DNA of 12,648 bases from an uncultured Veillonella sp. (lineage in GTDB: Bacteria > Bacillota > Negativicutes > Veillonellales > Veillonellaceae), in contig URQX01000038.1 in NCBI GenBank assembly GCA_900550175.1, forward strand, positions 1-12,648. The letters are read 5' to 3'. The notes below the pieces were generated by a model. The model ran no database searches. It was not told the origin of the DNA and saw only the letters and a program-made list of their open reading frames with translations. This document shows positions 5,972 through 11,819 of the stretch, piece after piece. The position numbers were made by a program, and so were the translations under genes. How positions within the stretch are numbered: position 1 is the stretch's first letter; every line of letters begins with the position of its first letter.

Positions 5972-8053
5972 TTATTGTTGTTCTTGCTCAGCTTTCATTG
6001 CTAAAGCTTCTTCTTTATTGAATTTGTGAGTTACAACACGACGAACAAGGTAGAGACCAGAGAAGATGAATGCAAGCAATCCTAACCATTGTGCTGTGCT
6101 TTCAAAATCAGGGCCTACTAATTCAAGTGGAGATTCACCGCCACCAGTTGTAACGGACAATACAATAATAACAGCTATGATTACACCAATCAAGCTTTCA
6201 CCAACAATCAAACCAGAAGCGAAGAGAACGCCACGGCGGTTAGATTGTTCAACATCGTACTCAGCGAGTTCGCCAGCACGCATTTTAGCACGAGCTACTA
6301 GGTAACGGCCTACGAAATAGCTAATGAAAGAACCTAAGATGAGTGGCACTTCCAATGTTGGAGGTAAGTAGATACCCATGCCAACTGCCAATGGAGGCAA
6401 TGTTAAAGAAGCTGTTGTGCTCTTAAGAATCAAGTTAACGATGATTGCTACTACGCCAACACCAACGCCGATCAAGATGTAATCCCAATCCATGCTGGAG
6501 CTGAAGATACCTTGAGCAATTGTAGTCATCAAAGTTGCTTGTGGAGCGGATAATGCAGCATTAGGGTCCATTTCAGCACGTGGTAACGCACCTGTGAAGC
6601 CATATGCTTGGTAAAGCAAGTTAAGAACAGGAGCAATTGCAACTGCACCAGCTACAGAGCCAAGTAACAACGCAATTTGTTGACGCCAAGGTGTAGCACC
6701 AACGAGTTGACCTGTTTTCAAGTCTTGCAAGTTATCGTTAGAAATAGATGCAATGGCGATAACTACGGATGTCATGAAGATAGCCATAGCTGTAGCGAAT
6801 TGTACGCCTGCTTCTGTAGCGAACAAGTTATTTTCAGAAGCGATGAAGTACACCACTAAGGAAGAAATAATAGTCGCCAAGATACCAATACCGGAGATTG
6901 GAGATGCAGATGTACCGATAAGGCCTGCCATGTAACCACATGCAGCAGCTACGAAGAAGCCGATTAGCAATGCTACGAGAACACCTACGATAACAAGTGT
7001 CCACATTAAGCCTGCGCTAATAGGTACTGCAGATACGAAATCCCAGAATGTAAGAACTAAACCTAAAAGGATGATACCGAACACGATGATAACAGATTTT
7101 GTGCTCATATCTGTGTCCATGCGATGCAACTCACGTTCAGTGGAACTGCTGTTCATGGATTTAACAGAAATTTTCATACCTTCGATAATAGGTTTGATCA
7201 ATGTAATCAAAGTCCAAATCGCTGCGATACCGATAGCACCAGCACCGATGAAACGAACTTTAGATTTCCAAACAGCCATTGCAAACTTAGCAGTAGCACC
7301 GCCATCTGGAGCAAAGATGTTAGTGAAATAAGGTACGAAGCCAGCCCAAGCGATGAGTACACCAACTAGGATAGCGATACCAGAAGCGATACCGATAAGG
7401 TAACCAGCACCTAACAACGCTGTAGAGAAGCCCAATGGAATTTGAGTAATACCTTTGCTACCTACAGGAAGCCAGAAGCTCATGCTGTCCCCAAGAACTT
7501 TGAAGCCGTTCGCACAAAGACTGATAAGACCAGCTACCAAACCACCGGATACGATATCTCCCATACCAGAGCTAGATTGAGGGCCTTGGCCACCATTGTG
7601 GGAACCAACCTTCAAGATTTCTGCTGCTGCACGGCCTTCTGGATATGGTAGATCACTATTTACTACCATGGCACGACGCAATGGAATGGTGAACAATACA
7701 CCAAGGGAACCACCGCATGCGCAGAGCAAGAATGTTTGCCAGAATGGGAAACCATTCCAATAACCAAGCATAAGTAGACCTGGCAAGATAAAGATAATCG
7801 CGGACAAAGTACCGGCTGCAGAAGCCTGTGTTTGTACCATGTTGTTTTCAAGAACGTTAGAATCCTTGAAGAAACGTAAAATTGCCATTGAAATAATGGC
7901 TGCCGGAATGGATGACGAGAATGTCAAACCAACCTTCAAACCGAGATATACGTTAGATGCTGTAAAAATTACAGTAATCAATGCACCAAGTAGCATCCCA
8001 CGTAGTGTCAGTTCCGGCAGATGAAGGTCATGGCTCATAAAGTCATGTTTCAT
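5972..8053 (-). CDS. OPT-family oligopeptide transporter
   Basis: This 693-residue, highly hydrophobic protein has the bacterial OPT-family (TIGR00733-like) signatures: NVYLGLKVGLTFSSS (34-48), ENNMVQTQASAAGTL (69-83), DLPYPEGRAAAEIL (134-147), a CGYMAGLIGTSASPISGIGI segment in the middle, and LPPLAVGMGIYLPP near the C-terminus. About 14 to 16 membrane helices are expected. The family imports oligopeptides or metal chelates with protons; bacterial substrates are mostly undetermined, so none is assigned. Start ATG 8051-8053 has the strong ribosome site GAGGAGGT about 9 bases upstream; Met6 is a less likely alternative. It is the first gene of a two-gene operon with the secreted DUF3298-like protein and has a good promoter at 8110-8138. 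It is divergent from fumC. Confidence 0.9.
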   Translation of the reverse strand: MKHDFMSHDLHLPELTLRGMLLGALITVIFTASNVYLGLKVGLTFSSSIPAAIISMAILRFFKDSNVLENNMVQTQASAAGTLSAIIFILPGLLMLGYWNGFPFWQTFLLCACGGSLGVLFTIPLRRAMVVNSDLPYPEGRAAAEILKVGSHNGGQGPQSSSGMGDIVSGGLVAGLISLCANGFKVLGDSMSFWLPVGSKGITQIPLGFSTALLGAGYLIGIASGIAILVGVLIAWAGFVPYFTNIFAPDGGATAKFAMAVWKSKVRFIGAGAIGIAAIWTLITLIKPIIEGMKISVKSMNSSSTERELHRMDTDMSTKSVIIVFGIILLGLVLTFWDFVSAVPISAGLMWTLVIVGVLVALLIGFFVAAACGYMAGLIGTSASPISGIGILATIISSLVVYFIASENNLFATEAGVQFATAMAIFMTSVVIAIASISNDNLQDLKTGQLVGATPWRQQIALLLGSVAGAVAIAPVLNLLYQAYGFTGALPRAEMDPNAALSAPQATLMTTIAQGIFSSSMDWDYILIGVGVGVVAIIVNLILKSTTASLTLPPLAVGMGIYLPPTLEVPLILGSFISYFVGRYLVARAKMRAGELAEYDVEQSNRRGVLFASGLIVGESLIGVIIAVIIVLSVTTGGGESPLELVGPDFESTAQWLGLLAFIFSGLYLVRRVVTHKFNKEEALAMKAEQEQQ

Positions 8054-8109
8054 AAGTACTTACCTCCTCTGTGAAACTAGAGCTTACAACAATATAATAA
8101 GCTACTTCC

Positions 8110-8138
8110 ATTTTATCCTGTTAAAGCGATGATTTCAA
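8110..8138 (-). promoter_or_regulatory. Promoter of the OPT operon
   Basis: On the minus strand TTGAAA (8133-8138) and TAAAAT (8110-8115) are separated by exactly 17 bp, a near-consensus vegetative promoter. Transcription would start near 8103, about 50 bases before the ATG. The -35 box overlaps the left end of the large inverted repeat, and the spacer carries an ATCCTGT half-site (8115-8121). Confidence 0.65.
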
Positions 8139-8341
8139 TATATATGCGATATTTATAATGTATACATGTTTCATTAGTTCATGAACTATGTAGGGAAAGG
8201 CGATAGTCCAAAAGCCTCCAAAGCCATTTACCCCGCTACGCGGGGCCGCTAAGTCGTTTTTGGACTATCACCTTTCCCCTCTCAAATCAACCTTATATGA
8301 AATATGTATACAAATTAATATAAATCATCGCATATATATTG
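8136..8341. repeat. Nested imperfect inverted repeat of about 206 bp
   Basis: Three concentric pairs are seen. Outer: 8136-8150 with 8327-8341, a perfect 15 bp (CAATATATATGCGAT). Middle: 8159-8174 with 8297-8312, 15 of 16 bp, each including TGTATACA. Inner: 8193-8213 with 8258-8278, 20 of 21 bp. The gaps between middle and inner arms are 18 bases on both sides. A 14-bp palindrome (TAGTTCATGAACTA, 8175-8188) lies in the left gap. The element lies between two divergent promoters, so neither visible transcript includes it. It could be a MITE-like palindromic repeat, a small RNA gene or a cruciform-forming element; no flanking target duplication is visible. Confidence 0.8.
8193..8278. repeat. Core hairpin with GC-rich apical stem-loop
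   Basis: The 21-bp stem (GGGAAAGG, one C-A mismatch, then GATAGTCCAAAA, pairing with 8258-8278) encloses 44 bases. Inside them CCCCGC (8231-8236) pairs with GCGGGG (8240-8245) over a TAC loop. This long-stem-plus-GC-tip shape is typical of dispersed palindromic repeats and of structured small RNAs. Confidence 0.8.
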
Positions 8342-8353
8342 GGAGAGGGGAAA

Positions 8354-8384
8354 AGGTGTATATGCACAAATCGCATATACACCT
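8354..8384. repeat. 12-bp perfect hairpin upstream of the fumC promoter
   Basis: AGGTGTATATGC (8354-8365) pairs perfectly with GCATATACACCT (8373-8384) around a 7-base loop. On the plus strand it is followed by CTCTTTTAT, on the minus strand by TTTTCCCC, so it could be a weak terminator in either direction. No gene transcribed into it is visible, and it lies upstream of the fumC promoter, so it cannot be a fumC attenuator from that promoter. Confidence 0.6.
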
Positions 8385-8418
8385 CTCTTTTATATGAAAA
8401 TAGAAATCATTATCTTTT

Positions 8419-8440
8419 ATCCTGTACAAATATACAGGAT
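8419..8440. promoter_or_regulatory. Operator-like palindrome over the fumC promoter
   Basis: Perfect 8-bp arms ATCCTGTA (8419-8426) and TACAGGAT (8433-8440) are separated by 6 bases. The site covers the fumC -35 box and spacer, where a bound repressor would block RNA polymerase. The half-site ATCCTGT recurs at 8115-8121 next to the OPT -10 box. The regulator is unknown. Confidence 0.6.
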
Positions 8441-8450
8441 TTTATATAAT
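8423..8450 (+). promoter_or_regulatory. Promoter of fumC
   Basis: TGTACA (8423-8428, four of six matches to TTGACA) lies 16 bp from a perfect TATAAT (8445-8450). Transcription would start near 8457. The mRNA would then open with a small hairpin (CCGAC 8458-8462 with GTCGG 8469-8473), which may protect the 5' end. Confidence 0.6.
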
Positions 8451-8501
8451 TAAAGTACCGACGATAAGGTCGGCATGTCTTTTAAGGAGGTTGTAAACAT
8501 T

Positions 8502-9857
8502 ATGGAAACAAGAATTGAATATGATTCAATGGGACCAGTCGAAGTCGACGCTAGACGAATTTACGGACCTCAAACGCAACGCTCGTTCAATAACTTCAAA
8601 ATCGGTGACCACCGCATCCCTATTGAACAAATCAAAGCTCTTGCGCTTGTCAAAAAAGCATGTGCTTTAACCAATGCAAAATGTGGCGCAGTAACTGAGG
8701 AAAAAGCGAAACTCATCGCTCAAGTAGTAGATGAGATCGTGGATGGCAAATGGGATGATGAATTCCCATTGACTGTATTCCAAACAGGTTCTGGTACACA
8801 AACTAACATGAATGTGAACGAGGTAATCGCTCACCGGGCTAAACAGTTAGATGAAAGCAACCCGCTCCATCCTAACGACGATGTAAACCGCGGCCAAAGT
8901 ACAAACGATACATTCCCTACGGCAATGCATATCTGTGCGTACTTTGAAATTACAAAACGCGTAATTCCTGCATTGGACGGCCTTATCCAATCCTTCGAAA
9001 AATTGCAAGAAAAAGGAAAAGGCTTGCAAAAAGTTGGTCGTACACATCTACAAGATGCGACTTTCATCATGGTAGACCAAGAAATTAGCGCCTTTGTGGA
9101 AGGTCTAAAAACTGCTAAAACTATGCTCGTTCAAAACGCTGACCACCTACTCGACGTAGCCCTCGGCGGCACTGCCGTTGGTACTGGTGTAAACACACCT
9201 AAAGGCTATCTAGACGTTATGGAAACTGTATTGCCAGAGGTAACAGGTGCGCCATTCCGTGTTAAGAATAATAAATTCCAAGGCCTATCTTTGAAAGATG
9301 CATTTATGATGGCTCACGGTGCACTTAACACATTGGCTACGACACTATTCAAAATCGCTAACGATGTTCGCTTCTTAGGTTCTGGCCCTCGTTGCGGTTA
9401 CGGCGAATGGCATCTACCTGAAAACGAACCGGGCTCCTCCATCATGCCAGGCAAGGTAAATCCTACACAATGTGAAGCCTTGACCATGGTATGCGCCCAA
9501 GTATTTGGTCATAATACAACTATGACACTCTGTGCAGGCAGCGGTGCGTTCCAATTGAACGTATATATGCCTATCATGATTTATGATTTTGTTGAAAGCT
9601 GTCGCCTCCTCGCAGATGCAATGAATTCTTTCACAACACACTGCATCGACGGTGTCGAATTCGTACCTGAAAAACTCAACTTCTTTGTAGAACAATCCCT
9701 TATGATCGCTACATCCTTAACACCATACATCGGTTACGACAAGAGCGCTAAGGTTGTAAAAGAAGCATACAAACGCGGTTGCTCTATTAAAGAAATCATC
9801 TTGGAAGAGAAACTCATGACTGAAGACGAATTTGCTGAAGCAGTTCGCATGAAATAA
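8502..9857 (+). CDS. fumC: Class II fumarate hydratase FumC
   Basis: The enzyme interconverts fumarate and L-malate in the cytoplasm. The ATG at 8502 is chosen because a strong AAGGAGGT (8484-8491) lies 10 bases upstream; an in-frame ATG at 8475 would place this site inside the gene. This gives 451 residues, close to the family norm. Landmarks are TGSGTQTNMNVNE (95-107), NDTFPTAM (135-142), GRTHLQDA (179-186, with the catalytic-region Thr181-His182), GGTAVGTGVNT (222-232) and the superfamily signature GSSIMPGKVNP (311-321), whose serine lies in the mobile active-site loop. The PGKVNPTQCEALTMV context favours fumarase over aspartase. No Fe-S cluster is needed by this class. In a lactate fermenter it serves the reductive malate-fumarate-succinate route to propionate. 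It is a single-gene unit with its own promoter, candidate operator and terminator. Confidence 0.95.
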   Translation: METRIEYDSMGPVEVDARRIYGPQTQRSFNNFKIGDHRIPIEQIKALALVKKACALTNAKCGAVTEEKAKLIAQVVDEIVDGKWDDEFPLTVFQTGSGTQTNMNVNEVIAHRAKQLDESNPLHPNDDVNRGQSTNDTFPTAMHICAYFEITKRVIPALDGLIQSFEKLQEKGKGLQKVGRTHLQDATFIMVDQEISAFVEGLKTAKTMLVQNADHLLDVALGGTAVGTGVNTPKGYLDVMETVLPEVTGAPFRVKNNKFQGLSLKDAFMMAHGALNTLATTLFKIANDVRFLGSGPRCGYGEWHLPENEPGSSIMPGKVNPTQCEALTMVCAQVFGHNTTMTLCAGSGAFQLNVYMPIMIYDFVESCRLLADAMNSFTTHCIDGVEFVPEKLNFFVEQSLMIATSLTPYIGYDKSAKVVKEAYKRGCSIKEIILEEKLMTEDEFAEAVRMK

Positions 9858-9914
9858 AATCTCTCTTATCTTTATGACATATCTGTAACATCCTCTCATA
9901 CCTCAAATGAACGG

Positions 9915-9948
9915 AAAAAGCCCCGATACGTTTTCGTACCGGGGCTTT
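9915..9948. terminator. Bidirectional terminator between fumC and the small membrane-protein operon
   Basis: AAAGCCCCG (9917-9925) pairs with CGGGGCTTT (9940-9948); after one mismatch, TACG (9927-9930) pairs with CGTA (9935-9938) over a TTTT loop. The A run on the left (9915-9919) gives a five-T tail on the minus strand, so it serves both fumC and the convergent operon. Confidence 0.9.
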
Positions 9949-9960
9949 CTATCTTTAATC

Positions 9961-10362
9961 TTATATTAGCTTATTAACTTTTAACAAAATTAGCGCAGAC
10001 ATTATGTAAGCAAACATAAAAAGAACTACATACATCTGTTTTTTTCTAGCCCATTCATAATAGCGACTATGAGGTGGCTGTTTTAATAATACTGCTACCA
10101 CAAAAACAGGCTGCAAGAACCATACTAAAACAATTGGGACCGCGATGTAATCTAAGAAATAAAACATGCTAAACAGCATAAACGGATATGTAATAATTGC
10201 CGACCAAGAAACAAATTTCATGAATCCATAATCAGAATTAGCAATTAAAGATACTAATAATGGTGAAAGCTTTTTCCTTAGTAAGATTTTATAAATAAGC
10301 CAATACAAAGCAATCCACGAAAAAAGGATGGCCTCTAAAACTAATGGTAAATGAATATGCAC
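9961..10362 (-). CDS. Small integral membrane protein, unknown function (133 aa)
   Basis: No family is recognised. The protein appears to have four hydrophobic helices: about residues 6-25 (LVLEAILFSWIALYWLIY), 50-70 (SWSAIITYPFMLFSMFYFL), 74-93 (VPIVLVWFLQPVFVVAVLL) and 108-128 (MYVVLFMFAYIMSALILL). Basic loops (KILLRKK, ARKK) lie between them. The start codon is GTG (10360-10362), supported by an AGAGG ribosome site that overlaps the end of the upstream 67-residue gene, 5 bp away, so the two are translationally coupled. It is the last gene of a four-gene minus-strand run ending at the terminator at 9915-9948. Its strong AT bias matches its neighbours and differs from fumC. Confidence 0.65.
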   Translation of the reverse strand: MHIHLPLVLEAILFSWIALYWLIYKILLRKKLSPLLVSLIANSDYGFMKFVSWSAIITYPFMLFSMFYFLDYIAVPIVLVWFLQPVFVVAVLLKQPPHSRYYEWARKKQMYVVLFMFAYIMSALILLKVNKLI

Positions 10363-10367
10363 AAATG

Positions 10368-10571
10368 CTAACCTCTTTTACGTCTTAAATAGTTATAAAT
10401 ATAATTCCAGGCCACGTAAAACAAAAGTATTAATACATATGCGATAACAAAGAAATAAAAGTCTACTTCATCTTCAATCAACTCTGGGTTTGTGACAAGA
10501 CTATATGGAATACATATAAGTAAAAAAAGTACTAAGCCTCGTACAAAATAATTATAGATTTTTAAAAACAT
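10368..10571 (-). CDS. Very small membrane protein, unknown function (67 aa)
   Basis: The translation has two hydrophobic helices, about residues 9-27 (VRGLVLFLLICIPYSLV) and 38-58 (FYFFVIAYVLILLFYVAW), separated by an acidic stretch (NPELIEDEVD), and ends in a basic tail (LRRKRG). No family is recognised. The ATG at 10569-10571 has only a weak ribosome site. It is 29 bp downstream of the 100-residue gene and 5 bp upstream of the 133-residue gene, and this tight packing is the main evidence that it is real. Confidence 0.55.
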   Translation of the reverse strand: MFLKIYNYFVRGLVLFLLICIPYSLVTNPELIEDEVDFYFFVIAYVLILLFYVAWNYIYNYLRRKRG

Positions 10572-10600
10572 ATTCTCACACCAACCTTAAAACTTTAGCT

Positions 10601-10903
10601 CTAATATCTCATAAGTTTTATAGCTATTAATACCATAAAAAATATGATTAGAAAAACATATTTCATATTGAATAGATTATTAATCTCTTTAAACCCATTT
10701 TGCTTAAATGCTTGTATTAATAAGTTTACTTGTTTACGACTTAACATATATAAAACTATGTGCAATACTATCCCCGCTAGTATTGCTGCTTTTAGATTTC
10801 CTTCGTATCCACCAGTTATCATTGCGCTAATAAGAGCTATATCCATAAGAATAATTGGAATAGCACATATAATAACTCTGTAGATAAAAAATTTACTATA
10901 CAT
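10601..10903 (-). CDS. Small membrane protein, copy 1 of a paralogous pair (100 aa)
   Basis: It is predicted to have three membrane helices: about 9-29 (VIICAIPIILMDIALISAM), 38-54 (KAAILAGIVLHIVLYML) and 80-98 (MKYVFLIIFFMVLIAIKL). A short cytoplasmic-looking segment (SRKQVNLLIQAFKQNGFKE) lies between helices 2 and 3. It aligns end to end without gaps with the 100-residue protein at 11463-11765: both begin MYSK-x-FI and share DI near residue 22, LK-x-AIL, LY and SK/RKQ-x(4-5)-IQAF. The first bases of both genes (ATGTATAGTAAAT) are identical. The ribosome site AGGTG is 9-10 bases upstream of the ATG at 10901-10903. Function is unknown; a membrane immunity protein is one possibility. Confidence 0.65.
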   Translation of the reverse strand: MYSKFFIYRVIICAIPIILMDIALISAMITGGYEGNLKAAILAGIVLHIVLYMLSRKQVNLLIQAFKQNGFKEINNLFNMKYVFLIIFFMVLIAIKLMRY

Positions 10904-10960
10904 TAATCTACACCTATAAAATAGATCTACAATAGCGAACGCTTCGATCTAATCAATCAT

Positions 10961-11320
10961 TCAATTAAATACCATCCACAATAATATAGCTGTTATAAAA
11001 TATAAATAATACCGAAAAACCTTTGCATTAGAATAGCTTTTTGAGGATTTAAGTTTAAATGTTGCAATGATTTCAACAATTACTAAGATACCCATATTTA
11101 CATAGAGTAAACTAAGGTAATCAACTAAATCAGGAATTAAAAATGTCTGCACTATGAGAAAGAGACTGCCCGGAATCCCTAAAACTAAGAAAAGACCATA
11201 TAGATTAGGGAATTTCAACTCCATATTCCTCTTTAAAACATAAATTGTAAACAACCTATATAAATAATAAACAAAAAGGCCTATAGGTAGGCCGATTTTA
11301 TAAATAGACAAGGAAATCAT
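10961..11320 (-). CDS. Small integral membrane protein, unknown function (119 aa)
   Basis: The protein shows four hydrophobic segments: about 7-27 (YKIGLPIGLFVYYLYRLF), 43-62 (GLFLVLGIPGSLFLIVQTF), 70-88 (LSLLYVNMGILVIVEIIA) and 102-118 (FRYYLYFITAILLWMVF). Basic loops lie after helices 1 and 3. No family is recognised. The ATG at 11318-11320 has a weak, distant purine-rich ribosome site. It is the first gene after the terminator at 11404-11442 and so probably starts a new transcript, which continues through the genes at 10601, 10368 and 9961. A TGATATATT extended -10-like element lies on the minus strand about 50 bases upstream, but no -35 box is clear. Confidence 0.6.
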   Translation of the reverse strand: MISLSIYKIGLPIGLFVYYLYRLFTIYVLKRNMELKFPNLYGLFLVLGIPGSLFLIVQTFLIPDLVDYLSLLYVNMGILVIVEIIATFKLKSSKSYSNAKVFRYYLYFITAILLWMVFN

Positions 11321-11403
11321 TTTTTAATACACTCTCTTATTTAATCAACACAATCAAAATTTTAACTCTAATATATCATAACTATCATATAAGTTCATAT
11401 AAT

Positions 11404-11442
11404 AAAAAGAGGTATTGTATTTTCATATACAATACCTCTTTT
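11404..11442. terminator. Strong terminator after the second 100-residue membrane gene
   Basis: A perfect 16-bp stem pairs 11405-11420 (AAAAGAGGTATTGTAT) with 11427-11442 over a 6-base loop. On the minus strand it ends in five Ts (A run 11404-11408). It lies 20 bases past the stop of the gene at 11463-11765 and separates that gene from the four downstream. It can work in both directions. Confidence 0.85.
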
Positions 11443-11462
11443 AGTTTGTACCTTATGATTTT

Positions 11463-11765
11463 CTAAGATTTTATAAGGTTTATTGTCATTAGCAGAATCA
11501 AAGATATGATAAAAGCCATATGCTTCGTATCTAATAGTTCATAGGTCTCATTAAATGTATCATTCTCGAATGCTTGTATCATTAGTACCTCTTGTTTGCT
11601 GAGTTCCAGGTATAGATCTAAATGGCATCCAACTGCCACTAGTATTGCTATTTTGAGATATCCCTTATATATATCCGCTGTCATATCATAGAGCAGAGAG
11701 ATATCAAATAGAGCAAGTAGAATGATACATATAAGAAATTTATGGATAAAAGATTTACTATACAT
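11463..11765 (-). CDS. Small membrane protein, copy 2 of a paralogous pair (100 aa)
   Basis: This is the paralogue of the gene at 10601-10903 and has the same length. It has three predicted helices: about 10-28 (FLICIILLALFDISLLY), 37-53 (LKIAILVAVGCHLDLYL) and 80-98 (KHMAFIISLILLMTINLI). The segment between helices 2 and 3 (SKQEVLMIQAFENDTFNE) is more acidic than in its paralogue. The ATG at 11763-11765 has an AGGGA ribosome site. It starts 54 bp downstream of the metallophosphoesterase stop with no obvious terminator between, so it may be co-transcribed with that gene; its own 3' end is the terminator at 11404-11442. No family is recognised and no function is assigned. Confidence 0.65.
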   Translation of the reverse strand: MYSKSFIHKFLICIILLALFDISLLYDMTADIYKGYLKIAILVAVGCHLDLYLELSKQEVLMIQAFENDTFNETYELLDTKHMAFIISLILLMTINLIKS

Positions 11766-11819
11766 GATTGTATCCCTATAATGAGCTCACTTTTTGTTCT
11801 AAGGAACTCATCTTTACTT

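Larger units (their letters stand above)
8054..8501. other. Structured divergent intergenic region between the OPT gene and fumC
   Basis: A 448-base spacer with no credible protein-coding gene. It holds the OPT promoter (8110-8138), a nested inverted repeat (8136-8341), a second hairpin (8354-8384), an operator-like palindrome (8419-8440) over the fumC promoter, and the fumC leader. The centre (8214-8257) is much richer in GC than the flanks. Confidence 0.8.

Noticed and set aside
7071..7369. Plus-strand open frames opposite the OPT transporter
   Set aside because: They lack ribosome sites and recognisable domains and lie antisense to a well-supported gene.
8136..8341. Insertion sequence with terminal inverted repeats
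   Set aside because: There is no transposase frame and no flanking target duplication; at most it is a non-autonomous palindromic element.
8136..8341. Replication origin
   Set aside because: AT-rich repeats are present, but no TTATCCACA-type DnaA boxes were seen and no dnaA or dnaN lies nearby.
8475..8501. Upstream ATG for fumC
   Set aside because: The strong AAGGAGGT lies between it and ATG 8502, and the extra residues are not part of the usual fumarase N-terminus.
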